NCBI RefSeq assembly: GCF_003148685.1
Contig: NZ_QGGR01000034.1
Coordinates: 1-64,000 of the forward strand
Direction of reading: 5' to 3'
Length of the DNA: 64,000 nt
From: Actinoplanes xinjiangensis
GTDB lineage: Bacteria; Actinomycetota; Actinomycetes; Mycobacteriales; Micromonosporaceae
Position numbers and translations under genes: made by a program. The first letter of the stretch is position 1. Every line of letters begins with the position of its first letter. Below are positions 35,494 through 43,847 of this stretch, one piece after another. Under the pieces are notes generated by a model. The model made no database searches, had not been told where the DNA came from, and was given only the letters and a program-made list of their open reading frames with translations.

Positions 35494-36846
35494 GTGAGCC
35501 CTGAGCAGCACATCTCCGTCTTCGATCTGTTCTCCGTCGGCATCGGCCCGTCCAGTTCGCACACCGTGGGACCGATGCGGGCGGCCCGCCTCTTCGCCGG
35601 CCGTCTGGCCGGAGACGATCACGTCGCCACGGTTCGTGCCGAGATGTTCGGGTCGCTCGGGGCCACCGGGCACGGGCACGGCACGCCGAAGGCCGTACTG
35701 CTCGGTCTCGAGGGTGACACTCCGGAGACGGTGGACGTGATCACCGCGGATGCGCGTGCCGCGCGCATCCGGGCGGACGGCCGGTTGCGGCTGCTGCGCG
35801 AGCGCGAGGTCGGCGTCGACCTGGTGCTGCACCGCCGTAGGGTGCTGCCGGGGCATCCCAACGGGATGCTGTTCACGGCGCTGCGCGCCGACGGCTCGGA
35901 GATCTCACGCCGGACCTACTTCTCGGTCGGCGGCGGGTTCGTCGTCGACGGCGCGACCACGGATGTGGTACGGCCTGCGCACACGACCGTCCCCTACGTC
36001 TTCGGCACGGCCGCCGAGTTGCTGGCGCACGCCGGCAGCACCGGGTTGTCGATCTCCCGGCTGATGCTGGCGAACGAGGGCGTGCAGCGTACCGAGTCGG
36101 AGATCCGGGCCGGCCTGCTCGACATCTGGCAGGTGATGAGCGACTGCGTGGACGCCGGCCTGTACGCCGAGGGTGTGCTCCCCGGCGGCCTGCGGGTGCG
36201 CCGGCGGGCCGGGGCCACCGCCCGTCAGCTGCGGGTGGCCGGGGACCGGGCCGAGCTGGCGATGGAGTGGCTGACCGTCTACGCGATGGCGGTGAACGAG
36301 GAGAACGCGGCCGGCGGCCGGGTGGTGACCGCGCCGACGAACGGGGCCGCCGGGATCATTCCGGCCGTGCTGCGTTACTACCTGGACTTCGTGCCCGGCG
36401 CGGACAAGGAGGGCGTGGTCCGGTACCTGCTGACGGCCGGTGCGATCGGCATGCTCTTCAAGCGCAACGCCAGCATCTCCGGTGCCGAGGTCGGCTGTCA
36501 GGGTGAGGTCGGCTCGGCGTGCGCGATGGCCGCGGCGGGGCTCGCCGAAGTGCTCGGCGGGACACCGGAGCAGGTGGAGAACGCCGCCGAGATCGGCATG
36601 GAACACAACCTCGGCCTCACCTGCGACCCGGTCGGCGGGCTGGTCCAGATCCCCTGCATCGAACGCAACGGCATGGCCGCCGTCAAGGCCGTCACCGCCG
36701 CGCGGATGGCGTTGCGCGGCGACGGCCGCCACCACGTGTCCCTCGACAAGGTCATCAAGACCATGAAGGAGACCGGCGCCGACATGAAGGACAAGTACAA
36801 GGAGACGTCCCGCGGCGGCCTGGCCGTCAACGTCACCGAGTGCTGA
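35494..36846 (+). CDS. sdaA: L-serine dehydratase, iron-sulfur type, single chain
   Basis: A 450-aa [4Fe-4S] L-serine ammonia-lyase that converts L-serine to pyruvate and ammonium. The N-terminal beta domain starts SVFDLFSVGIGPSSSHTVGPMRAARLF. Cluster and substrate motifs are GAEVGCQGEVGSACAMAAAG, LTCDPVGGLVQIPCIERN and the KETSRGGLAVN tail. GTG 35494 has an AAAGGAGTG ribosome site. Ten bp after its stop lies a perfect 53-bp palindromic element. Confidence 0.95.
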   Translation: MSPEQHISVFDLFSVGIGPSSSHTVGPMRAARLFAGRLAGDDHVATVRAEMFGSLGATGHGHGTPKAVLLGLEGDTPETVDVITADARAARIRADGRLRLLREREVGVDLVLHRRRVLPGHPNGMLFTALRADGSEISRRTYFSVGGGFVVDGATTDVVRPAHTTVPYVFGTAAELLAHAGSTGLSISRLMLANEGVQRTESEIRAGLLDIWQVMSDCVDAGLYAEGVLPGGLRVRRRAGATARQLRVAGDRAELAMEWLTVYAMAVNEENAAGGRVVTAPTNGAAGIIPAVLRYYLDFVPGADKEGVVRYLLTAGAIGMLFKRNASISGAEVGCQGEVGSACAMAAAGLAEVLGGTPEQVENAAEIGMEHNLGLTCDPVGGLVQIPCIERNGMAAVKAVTAARMALRGDGRHHVSLDKVIKTMKETGADMKDKYKETSRGGLAVNVTEC

Positions 36847-36855
36847 CGGGTCTCC

Positions 36856-36908
36856 GGCTGGCTCTCACCGCTGTCTCGACGCCCGTGAGACAGCGGTGAG
36901 AGCCAGCC
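36856..36908. repeat. 53-bp palindromic element, single copy C (perfect)
   Basis: Arms of 22 bp, GGCTGGCTCTCACCGCTGTC plus two bases and its exact complement, around a 9-bp loop GACGCCCGT. One further C/G pair extends it on each side. It begins 10 bp after the serine dehydratase stop and ends 7 bp before the GH43 promoter, so it probably folds at the 3' end of the sdaA mRNA. No T-tract follows. Confidence 0.92.
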
Positions 36909-36914
36909 GAGTTC

Positions 36915-36974
36915 TTGACAAGAAAGTTACGTGCGTCAACACTTCGAAACAATCCCCCGTGCGTTAGCGCTAAC
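36915..36974 (+). promoter_or_regulatory. GH43-CBM42 promoter with perfect GTTAGCGCTAAC operator
   Basis: TTGACA (36915-36920), 17-bp spacer, AACACT (36938-36943), then the perfect 12-bp palindrome GTTAGCGCTAAC (36963-36974) about 20 bp downstream of the -10. The -35 is preceded by GTTC, giving GTTCTTGAC, exactly as in the promoter of the double-GH43 gene at 12646. Operator position in the early transcribed region fits LacI-family repression. Confidence 0.7.
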
Positions 36975-36987
36975 AATCGGAGTTTCG

Positions 36988-38433
36988 ATGCCCCGAGTCC
37001 TCAGTCGCACCAGCGCGTTCCTCGCCACCTTCGTCCTGTTCCTTACAGGCCTGGCCGCCCCCGCCAGCGCCCTCGATCCGTTCACCGGCTACCTGATGGC
37101 CCACTTCATCGGGGAGTCCAGCCAGGGTGAGCAGATCTACCTCGCCCACAGCAAGGACGGTCGCAACTGGACCGACCTGAACGCCGGCGGCCCGGTGCTG
37201 CTGTCCACGGTCGGCACCAAGGGCGTCCGCGACCCCGCCATCGTCCGCTCCCCCAACGGCGACAGGTACTGGATCATCGCGACCGACCTGCGGATCGCCG
37301 CCGGCACCTCGTGGAGCGACGCCTCCACCAGGGGCAGCAAGAGCCTGGTCGTCTGGGAGTCCACCGACCTGGTCAACTGGTCGGCACCCCGGCTGATCAA
37401 CGTGGCCGGCGGCATCTCCGGCGCCGGTGACGCGTGGGCGCCGGAGGCCATCTGGAACCCGGCCACCAACGACTACGTCATCTACTGGGCCACCAACTCC
37501 GCGCTCAACGGCGTCACCAAGCACCGCATCTGGTACGTCCGGACCAGCGACTTCCGTACCGTGACCGCCCCGCAGCTCTACATCGACCGGGGATCCGGCC
37601 AGGGCATCATCGACACCCAGATCGTCGAGGTGGCCAACAGCCTGGGCGGCTACCGCTACTACCGGGCGTCCGCCGACGGGCAGATCACGATCGAGGGCGG
37701 CAACTCGATCCTCGGCGCGTGGACCAGGATCGGCGACCTCCAGCGCCTCGGCATCTCCAACGGCGCGACCGGCGGGAACGTCGTGGAGGGTCCGATGTGG
37801 GCGCAGACCAACGGCGCCAACGAGTGGCACCTCTGGGTCGACCAGTACGCCACCGGCCGCGGATACATGCCGGTGCGGTCCACCAACCTGGGCAGCACCG
37901 CCAACTTCGCGACCCGTAGCGACTACAACCTCGGCACCACCAAGAAGCGGCACGGCTCGATCCTGAACCTGACCGCGGCCGAGGAGAACCGGGTGCTGGC
38001 CAAGTGGGGCGCGGGCACCACGACGCTCAAGCGGGTCCAGTCGTACAACAACCAGACCCGGTACATGCGGCACTCGAACTTCGACGTGCGGATCGACGCG
38101 AACGTCAGCCCGCTGCGCGACTCCCAGTTCCGCATCGTCCCCGGCCTGGCGAACAGCTCGGGTCATGTGTCGTTCGAGTCGGTCAACTACCCCGGCCACT
38201 ACCTGCGGCACTACGGCTACGACGGGCAGCTCGCCGCGAACGACGGCACCGCCACGTTCGCCGCGGACGCCACGTTCAAGCAGGTGGCCGGGCTGGCCGA
38301 CGGTTCCTGGTCGTCGTTCCAGTCGTACAACTACCCGACCCGCTACCTGCGGCACTACGACTACCTGCTGCGCGTCGACCCGATCAGCACCGCCACCGAG
38401 AGGGCCGACGCCACGTTCCGTATCACCAGCTGA
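36988..38433 (+). CDS. Secreted GH43 glycosidase with AbfB (CBM42) arabinose-binding domain
   Basis: A 481-aa secreted enzyme. Signal peptide about 1-28 (ending PASAL). The GH43-like propeller (about 30-345) has YLMAHFIGESSQGEQIYLAHS, VRDPAIVRSPNGDRYWIIATD, WAPEAIWNPATNDYVIYWAT and VVEGPMWAQTNGANEWHLWVD. It is closely similar in wording to the first GH43 module of the 1628-aa protein. The C-terminal AbfB/CBM42 beta-trefoil (about 350-481) shows three YLRHYxY-type repeats and binds arabinofuranose side chains. Predicted role: arabinan or arabinoxylan side-chain release. A 53-bp hairpin follows the stop by 7 bp. Confidence 0.92.
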   Translation: MPRVLSRTSAFLATFVLFLTGLAAPASALDPFTGYLMAHFIGESSQGEQIYLAHSKDGRNWTDLNAGGPVLLSTVGTKGVRDPAIVRSPNGDRYWIIATDLRIAAGTSWSDASTRGSKSLVVWESTDLVNWSAPRLINVAGGISGAGDAWAPEAIWNPATNDYVIYWATNSALNGVTKHRIWYVRTSDFRTVTAPQLYIDRGSGQGIIDTQIVEVANSLGGYRYYRASADGQITIEGGNSILGAWTRIGDLQRLGISNGATGGNVVEGPMWAQTNGANEWHLWVDQYATGRGYMPVRSTNLGSTANFATRSDYNLGTTKKRHGSILNLTAAEENRVLAKWGAGTTTLKRVQSYNNQTRYMRHSNFDVRIDANVSPLRDSQFRIVPGLANSSGHVSFESVNYPGHYLRHYGYDGQLAANDGTATFAADATFKQVAGLADGSWSSFQSYNYPTRYLRHYDYLLRVDPISTATERADATFRITS

Positions 38434-38439
38434 CGATCC

Positions 38440-38499
38440 GGCTGGTTCCCACCGCTATCTCAGCGGCGCTGAGACAGCGGTGGGAACCAGCCCCTTTTT
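38440..38499 (+). terminator. 53-bp palindromic element copy D with T-tract
   Basis: GGCTGGTTCCCACCGCT... pairs with ...AGCGGTGGGAACCAGCC over 23 bp with one mismatch. Here it is followed by CCTTTTT, so it should act as an intrinsic terminator for the GH43 gene. Compared with copy C, the arm bases after GGCTGG are changed on both sides (CTCT/AGAG versus TTCC/GGAA), so pairing is preserved. Confidence 0.9.
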
Positions 38500-38507
38500 C
38501 GTTGCCG

Positions 38508-38531
38508 TACCTTGCGGCGCAAGGTACCTTG
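38508..38531 (+). promoter_or_regulatory. Overlapping palindromes before PadR
   Basis: TACCTTGC-GGC-GCAAGGTA (38508-38526) overlaps a second palindrome, CAAGGTACCTTG (38520-38531), which ends 5 bp before the PadR GTG. Three evenly repeated half-sites of the form CAAGGTA/TACCTTG result. Autoregulation by PadR is the simplest reading. Confidence 0.6.
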
Positions 38532-38536
38532 TGGGC

Positions 38537-38875
38537 GTGACAGACGAAGCGGCACTGACCACGGCCCTGCGCCGGGGCACCATCGAGTACTGCGTGCTCG
38601 CGCTTCTCGACAAGCGCGAGCTCTACGGCGTGGAGCTGGTGCACCAGCTCAGCAACGGACTCGGCATGACCACCAGTGAGGGGACGATGTATCCGTTGTT
38701 GTCGCGCCTACGGCGCAACGGCCGGATCGCGACCACCTGGCGCGAGGCTCCGGCGGGCCCGCCACGGCGCTATTACACCCTCACGGCGGACGGCGAAGCG
38801 GCTCTCACCCACTTCCGCACCGAGTGGGTCACCTTCCGCAGCGGTGTGGACCGCATCCTGGGAACGGAGAGTTGA
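38537..38875 (+). CDS. PadR-family transcriptional regulator
   Basis: A 112-aa PadR repressor: RGTIEYCVLALLDKRELYGVELVHQLSNG, then TSEGTMYPLLSRLRRNGRIATTW and RRYYTLTADGEAALTHFRTEW. GTG 38537 is used; GTG 38531 is two codons upstream in frame. The next gene starts one base after its stop, which is the standard PadR-HAAS pair of Gram-positive bacteria. Confidence 0.92.
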   Translation: MTDEAALTTALRRGTIEYCVLALLDKRELYGVELVHQLSNGLGMTTSEGTMYPLLSRLRRNGRIATTWREAPAGPPRRYYTLTADGEAALTHFRTEWVTFRSGVDRILGTES

Positions 38876-38876
38876 G

Positions 38877-39338
38877 ATGACCCAGACCGACGAACTGGTC
38901 GCCGCCTACCTGGCACGGGTGGAGCGGGCCGCGAGCCGACTGCCCGCCGGGCGCCGCGAGGAGCTGATCGGCGATCTGCGCGAGCACATCGAGATCGCAC
39001 GGGCCGAGTCCGGCGCGGAGTCGGAGGCCGACGTCCGCACGATCCTGGAGCGCCTCGGCGACCCGGAGAGCATCGTGGCCGCCGCCGACACCCAGACCGA
39101 CCTGCCCCGGGTCACCGCCCCCGCGCTGTACCCGACGGCGCCGCCGATGCCCGCGGCGCCACCCCACCGGCCGGTCTCCCGGACCGCGTTGTGGGCGGGG
39201 ATCGCCGTGGCGGCCGCCGCCGTCGTGATCTTCTTCTGCTTCGCCGCGTTCGCCGCGGTGCGCGACGACCAGGGACCGGCGGAGCGGCCGATCGCGCCGG
39301 TGGAGACAGCCGAGGCACCGCCGAGTGTAGGACCCTGA
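38877..39338 (+). CDS. HAAS/DUF1700-type membrane signalling partner of PadR
   Basis: A 153-aa protein. An N-terminal HAAS domain (about 1-70: LVAAYLARVERAASRLPAGRREELIGDLREHIE and VRTILERLGDPESIVAAA) is followed by a Pro-rich linker, one membrane helix (about 103-128) and a short tail. HAAS proteins work with PadR regulators to sense envelope stress. The start lies one base after the PadR stop, so the two are co-translated. Confidence 0.88.
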   Translation: MTQTDELVAAYLARVERAASRLPAGRREELIGDLREHIEIARAESGAESEADVRTILERLGDPESIVAAADTQTDLPRVTAPALYPTAPPMPAAPPHRPVSRTALWAGIAVAAAAVVIFFCFAAFAAVRDDQGPAERPIAPVETAEAPPSVGP

Positions 39339-39452
39339 TTCCACCCTGATGATCAATTAGTAGGGTCTCGTCCGGGTTACCACGGATATGCGGGCGCGGG
39401 TGAAGGTTGAAAGGATGAGGCGGATTCGTCGTCCGGCCCTGGGAGGCCCGCA

Positions 39453-40619
39453 GTGAGGTTCGCCCGCCCCGCCACCGCCGTCGCTCTCGCCGCCACGCTG
39501 TTCCTCGCCGCGTGCGGCACCAACGATCCGGAGCCGGCCGCGGTCGCGCCGCCGGCCAGCCCGCACACCGGTCACAGCAGCTCCGGCTCGGCGCCACCGG
39601 CCAGCCCGTTACGCCAGGGCGAGCGGTTCGTCGAGGTGGGGCTGAAGACGCCGTACACCCCGGCCGCACCGAACGGGGGCACCGACGAGTATCGGTGCTT
39701 CCTCGTCGACCCGGGGCTGACCGAGTCGGCCTACCTGACCGGCAGCCAGTTCCTGCCGCAGAACGCGGCGATCGTGCACCACGCGATCTTCTACCGGCTC
39801 AGCCCCGAGCAGGCGAAATCCGCCGAGAAGGTGGACGCCGGGACCGCCGGTGAGGGGTGGACCTGCTTCGGCGACAGCGGTGTCGACGGGCAGACCGCCT
39901 GGGTGGCGCACTGGGCGCCGGGCGCCGGCGAGACGCTGATGCCGTCCGGGTTCGGGTTCACCATGCCGCCCGGCAGCAAGCTCGTCATGCAGGTGCACTA
40001 CAACCTGCTCGGGGCCCCCGACGGCAGCCCCGGGGCGGACGCGTCCGGCATGCAGATGCGGATCTCCTCGGCGGCCGGGCTCAAGCCGCTGGAGACCGGC
40101 CTGGTGATGGCCCCGATCGAGTTGCCCTGCGCCCCGGGCGAGACCGGCGCGCTCTGCGACCGGGACGCCGCGGTCGCCGATGTCGGCACCCGGTTCGGCG
40201 CCGAGTCCGCGGAAACGGTCAAACAGCTCAACCAGTGGTGCAACGGCGGGGCCGCCCCGAAATCCGGCAACACACAGAGCTGTGACCAGCCGATCGAGCA
40301 GGGTGGCACGGTCTACATGGCGGCCGGGCACATGCACCTGCTGGGCCGGGCGATCAAGGTCGAACTCAACCCGGGGACGGCCAAGGCGCAGACCCTGCTG
40401 GACGTCCCGGAGTACAACTTCGACAACCAGGCGCTCGTACCCCTGGCGAAGCCCATCAGGATCGCCAAGGGGGACACCGTCCGGGTGACCTGCACCCACG
40501 ATGCGACGCTGCGCAAGCAGCTGCCGCAGCTGCAGAAACTGCCGGCACGGTATGTGGTGTGGGGTGAGGGCACCAGCGACGAGATGTGCCTGGGAATCCT
40601 GGTCATGGCACCGGAGTAA
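39453..40619 (+). CDS. Lipoprotein of the type II copper monooxygenase (PHM/DBH) superfamily
   Basis: A 388-aa lipoprotein: lipobox LAAC with the lipidated Cys at 21, then a Ser/Pro-rich tether. The two jelly-roll domains of peptidylglycine alpha-hydroxylating/dopamine beta-monooxygenases follow. Ligands match the animal enzymes in order: H109-H110 (IVHHAIFY) and H182 (MQVHYN) for the first copper, H293/H295 (AGHMHLLG) and M378 (TSDEMCLG) for the second. This indicates O2-dependent hydroxylation at the cell surface. Substrate unknown. GTG 39453 has a GGAGG site. Confidence 0.85.
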   Translation: MRFARPATAVALAATLFLAACGTNDPEPAAVAPPASPHTGHSSSGSAPPASPLRQGERFVEVGLKTPYTPAAPNGGTDEYRCFLVDPGLTESAYLTGSQFLPQNAAIVHHAIFYRLSPEQAKSAEKVDAGTAGEGWTCFGDSGVDGQTAWVAHWAPGAGETLMPSGFGFTMPPGSKLVMQVHYNLLGAPDGSPGADASGMQMRISSAAGLKPLETGLVMAPIELPCAPGETGALCDRDAAVADVGTRFGAESAETVKQLNQWCNGGAAPKSGNTQSCDQPIEQGGTVYMAAGHMHLLGRAIKVELNPGTAKAQTLLDVPEYNFDNQALVPLAKPIRIAKGDTVRVTCTHDATLRKQLPQLQKLPARYVVWGEGTSDEMCLGILVMAPE

Positions 40620-40636
40620 TGGGTATGTAGAGGTCC

Positions 40637-41593
40637 ATGACCCAGTACGGCATCCACGCCTCGCACGAGCAGATCCCACCCGGCGCGCTTCTGGACGCGA
40701 TGATCGCGGCCGAGCGCGCCGGGTTCGACGCCGCCATGTGTTCCGATCACTTCTCGCCGTGGAGCGCCCGCCAGGGCCAGTCGGCTTTCGCCTGGTCCTG
40801 GCTGGGTGCCGCGCTCCAGGCCACGAACCTGTCGTTCGGGGTGGTCAACGCGCCCGGCCAGCGCTATCACCCGGCGATCATCGCGCAGGCGATCGGCACC
40901 CTCGCCAGCATGTACCCGGGCCGGTTCTGGGCCGCGCTGGGCTCCGGCGAGTTCAGCAACGAGCACATCACCGGGGCGAAGTGGCCGCGCAAGGAGGTCC
41001 GCAACGCCCGCCTGCGCGAGTCCGTCGACGTCATCCGCGACATGCTCGCCGGGCAGGAGGTGTCCCGCGACGGGCTGGTCACCGTCGACCGGGCGCGCCT
41101 CTGGACCCGGCCGGAGGTCACCCCACCGCTGATCGGCGCCGCGACCAGCACGACCACCGCCGCCTGGTGCGCGGAATGGGCCGACGGACTGGTCACGGTC
41201 AACGCCCCCGAGGAGCAGCTGCGCGCGATGATCGCCGCCTACCGGGATGCCGGCGGCCGCGGCCCGATCTGCCTCCAGGTGCACCTGAGCTGGGCCGGCT
41301 CGCAGCAGGAGGCCGAGACGATCGCGCACGACCAGTGGCGCAGCAACACCTTCCCACCGCCGGTCTGCTGGGATCTGGCGACCGCCGAGGAATTCGACGT
41401 GGTGTCCGAGAACGTCACCGTCGAGCAGGTGGCGGAGGTCGTCAACATCTCCGCCGACCTGGAACGGCACGTCGAGTGGCTACGAGGCTATGCGGCTCTC
41501 GGCTTCGACCGGATCTACCTGCACCACGTGGGGCAGGACCTGATGCCGTTCATCGAGGCGTTCGGGGCGAAGGTTCTGCCGGCCCTGCGCTGA
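40637..41593 (+). CDS. LLM-class flavin oxidoreductase (non-F420, TIGR03885-like)
   Basis: A 318-aa luciferase-like TIM-barrel oxidoreductase. YGIHASHEQIPPGALLDAMIAAERAGFDAAMCSDHFSPWSARQGQSAFAWSWLGAALQAT and the FGVVNAPGQRYHPAIIAQAIGTL run match the group thought to bind FMN instead of F420. It starts 17 bp after the copper lipoprotein stop, so the two may be cotranscribed. Its last 114 bp overlap the 3' end of the convergent GGDEF gene. Confidence 0.87.
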   Translation: MTQYGIHASHEQIPPGALLDAMIAAERAGFDAAMCSDHFSPWSARQGQSAFAWSWLGAALQATNLSFGVVNAPGQRYHPAIIAQAIGTLASMYPGRFWAALGSGEFSNEHITGAKWPRKEVRNARLRESVDVIRDMLAGQEVSRDGLVTVDRARLWTRPEVTPPLIGAATSTTTAAWCAEWADGLVTVNAPEEQLRAMIAAYRDAGGRGPICLQVHLSWAGSQQEAETIAHDQWRSNTFPPPVCWDLATAEEFDVVSENVTVEQVAEVVNISADLERHVEWLRGYAALGFDRIYLHHVGQDLMPFIEAFGAKVLPALR

Positions 41594-43048
41594 GGCACGC
41601 TTGTCGGCGTACATCCGCTCGTCCGCGGCGGCGAGCAGTTCGTCCGGCGCGACGATGCGGCGTTCGGTCCGGGTGACGGCGCCGACGGCGGCGGTGACGA
41701 CCAGTTCGCTGCCGCCCCACGGCACCGGCATCGCGATCGACCGGGCGATCCGGTCACCGAGCGCCCGCGCCGTCGCGTCGTCCGCGTCGACACAGAAGAT
41801 CAGGAACTCGTCGCCGCCGATCCGGGCCACCACGTCCCCGGTCCGGACCGCTTCGGTGATCCGCCGGGCGGTGGCGCGCAGGACCGCGTCACCGGCCTCG
41901 TGGCCGTACTCGTCGTTGACCGGCTTGAACCCGTTCAGGTCGCAGTAGATCAACGCCAGGTCACCGGGTGCGCCGCCGGCGTGCGCGGCGATCGCCTTCT
42001 GCATCTCGGTGAACAGCTGCCGCCGGTTCACCAGGCCGGTCAGCTCGTCGTGGGTCGCCTGGTAGATCAGGGCGTGCTTGAGCCGGCTGATCCGCACCAG
42101 GACGAGCGGGATGCTGAGCAGCGGCGCGATCGTCAGCAGCAGTCCGTCGGCGGGCTGCCCGAGCAACTGGCCGAGAGCGCCGCACAGCGGGATCAGCAGC
42201 AGCGCCGTACCGAGCACGCCGAGTTGCAGTTTCGGGGTGGGCGGGGCCAGGTTCGCGGCCGGCTCGCTGAGCTGCTTCACGCTCGGGTGCAGGCCGGCCG
42301 CACCGAGGGCGAGATAGCCGATGGCGAAGGACAGGGCTGGCAGCGACGCGTTGTCGCCGGTGACCGGCCCCATGTTGATCAGCCCGATGCCGAGGATGGT
42401 GCAGCCCAGCGACGCGAACAGGTAGTTCAGGCAGGCCCGCCCGGCCTCGCTGGTCCGGGCCACCCGCAGCAGGGCGCCGCAGATACCGAGCAGCACCAGC
42501 AGTTGGGTGAGCACCAGGAACAGCCCGGCCGTGCCCATCCCGGCGCGCAGCATGTGCGGCCGGAAGGCGAACTCCCACACCGGCGCGGCCAGGGCGATGC
42601 CCCATACGGCGGCGTCGATCGTGCCGCTCGCGTCGCGGGGTGCGTGCCGGAGCACGATCAGCAGGCTGGCCGCCAGCATGAACACGTAGCCGCCCAGCTG
42701 CGGCGGGACGACCAGCAGGTCCGGCGGCCTCACCAGACCCGCCAGCGCGGCGTACAACCATGCCGCGTTGGACACCGTGAGCAGCAGCAGGGCGAGGATC
42801 ACCAGAACCCACGGACGCTGGTCGGTCACCCGGTGCCGGCGCAGGCCGGCCGCGATCGACACGGCGGCGATCATGCCGGAAAGCAGCATCAGACTGGTGC
42901 GCACCGACACCCCGCCAGTCACGTAACCGAGCGCGAAACCCACGGCCAGGACAGCGAAGCCCACCGATACGGTACGGCCGGCACGTGTCTCAGCCGGCCG
43001 GTACGACGTCGCGTCCCGGCCGATCAGGAGGTTCCCCAGCCGCCGCAT
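41480..43048 (-). CDS. Membrane-bound GGDEF diguanylate cyclase
   Basis: A 522-aa protein with about nine to ten N-terminal membrane helices (residues about 25-315) as sensor, and a GGDEF domain (about 330-490). The active site is ARIGGDEFLIF, and RTGD sits five residues upstream as the c-di-GMP inhibitory site; LIYCDLNGFKPVNDEYGHEAGD carries the metal-binding Asp. There is no EAL domain. The last 38 codons are antisense to the LLM oxidoreductase, so the C-terminal tail is under double coding constraint or is dispensable. Confidence 0.9.
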   Translation of the reverse strand: MRRLGNLLIGRDATSYRPAETRAGRTVSVGFAVLAVGFALGYVTGGVSVRTSLMLLSGMIAAVSIAAGLRRHRVTDQRPWVLVILALLLLTVSNAAWLYAALAGLVRPPDLLVVPPQLGGYVFMLAASLLIVLRHAPRDASGTIDAAVWGIALAAPVWEFAFRPHMLRAGMGTAGLFLVLTQLLVLLGICGALLRVARTSEAGRACLNYLFASLGCTILGIGLINMGPVTGDNASLPALSFAIGYLALGAAGLHPSVKQLSEPAANLAPPTPKLQLGVLGTALLLIPLCGALGQLLGQPADGLLLTIAPLLSIPLVLVRISRLKHALIYQATHDELTGLVNRRQLFTEMQKAIAAHAGGAPGDLALIYCDLNGFKPVNDEYGHEAGDAVLRATARRITEAVRTGDVVARIGGDEFLIFCVDADDATARALGDRIARSIAMPVPWGGSELVVTAAVGAVTRTERRIVAPDELLAAADERMYADKRASAQGRQNLRPERLDERHQVLPHVVQVDPVEAESRIAS

Positions 43049-43144
43049 ACCGGTGCTCTTCGACGCCCCCGGTGCCGTCTTGAGGTTTAGTGAGCGGAAC
43101 CGCCGGCCGTGCGCGGGCTCCCCGCGTGCTTGCGCGCGATGGGT

Positions 43145-43840
43145 TCAGCCGAAGGCCCGGAGGTGGCGGTCCCGGGCGGCCGTCAGGTGGGCCAGCATCG
43201 CCGTCTCGGCGGCGGCGGGGTCCCCGGTGGCGATGGCGGCGGCCACGCGGCGGTGCTCGCCGAGGGTGGTCCGGGTCTCGGTGTAGGGGAAGTACAGCCG
43301 ATGGAGGTGCAGGTGCGCGTGGAGCCGGGTGATCGCGTCACGCAACAGCGGGTTGTCCGCGCCGGCCGCGACGACGTCGTGGAAGTGGGCGTCCAGAGCG
43401 GTGAAGCGGGCGTGGGAGCGCCGGCCGTCGGCGTCGATCTGCTCCTCGGGGGCCGGGCGGGCGGCCTCGGCGGTGATCGCGGCCCGGTCCTCGGCGCCGG
43501 CACGCTCGGCGGCCCAGCGGGCGGCGGAGCCCTCGAGGATCAGGCGCATGTCGAACATCTGATGGAACTCGTCGCGGGTGAGCAGCGGACTGACCGTGTA
43601 ACCGGCCAGCGGGCGCTTGCGGACCAGGCCTTCGGATTCGAGTCTGGCCAGGGCCTCGCGGACCGGCGTGGGCGAGACGTCGAACTGGCGGGCGAGGGCA
43701 TCGATGTTGAGCCGGTCCTCCGGGGCGAGCCGGTGTTCCAGGATGAGCGACTTCAGCGACTCGTGGACGTCGTCGCTGAGGACTGAGCGGCGGATCATCT
43801 TCTCTTCCCGTGTCGGCTTGACTACTGCATCGACAACCAT
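43145..43840 (-). CDS. GntR/FCD-family regulator of the L-fucose operon
   Basis: A 231-aa FadR-subfamily regulator. The winged helix reads LSDDVHESLKSLILEHRLAPEDRLNIDALARQFDVSPTPVREALARLESEGLVRKRPLAGYTV; the FCD ligand domain (about 90-225) has the usual D/H metal pocket (LDAHFHDVVAAG, RLHAHLHLHRLYF, LGEHRRV). It is divergent from the catabolic operon, with a perfect 28-bp palindrome in the 45-bp gap. Effector is probably a pathway intermediate. The start may be ATG 43798 instead. Confidence 0.9.
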   Translation of the reverse strand: MVVDAVVKPTREEKMIRRSVLSDDVHESLKSLILEHRLAPEDRLNIDALARQFDVSPTPVREALARLESEGLVRKRPLAGYTVSPLLTRDEFHQMFDMRLILEGSAARWAAERAGAEDRAAITAEAARPAPEEQIDADGRRSHARFTALDAHFHDVVAAGADNPLLRDAITRLHAHLHLHRLYFPYTETRTTLGEHRRVAAAIATGDPAAAETAMLAHLTAARDRHLRAFG

Positions 43841-43847
43841 TAAACAG

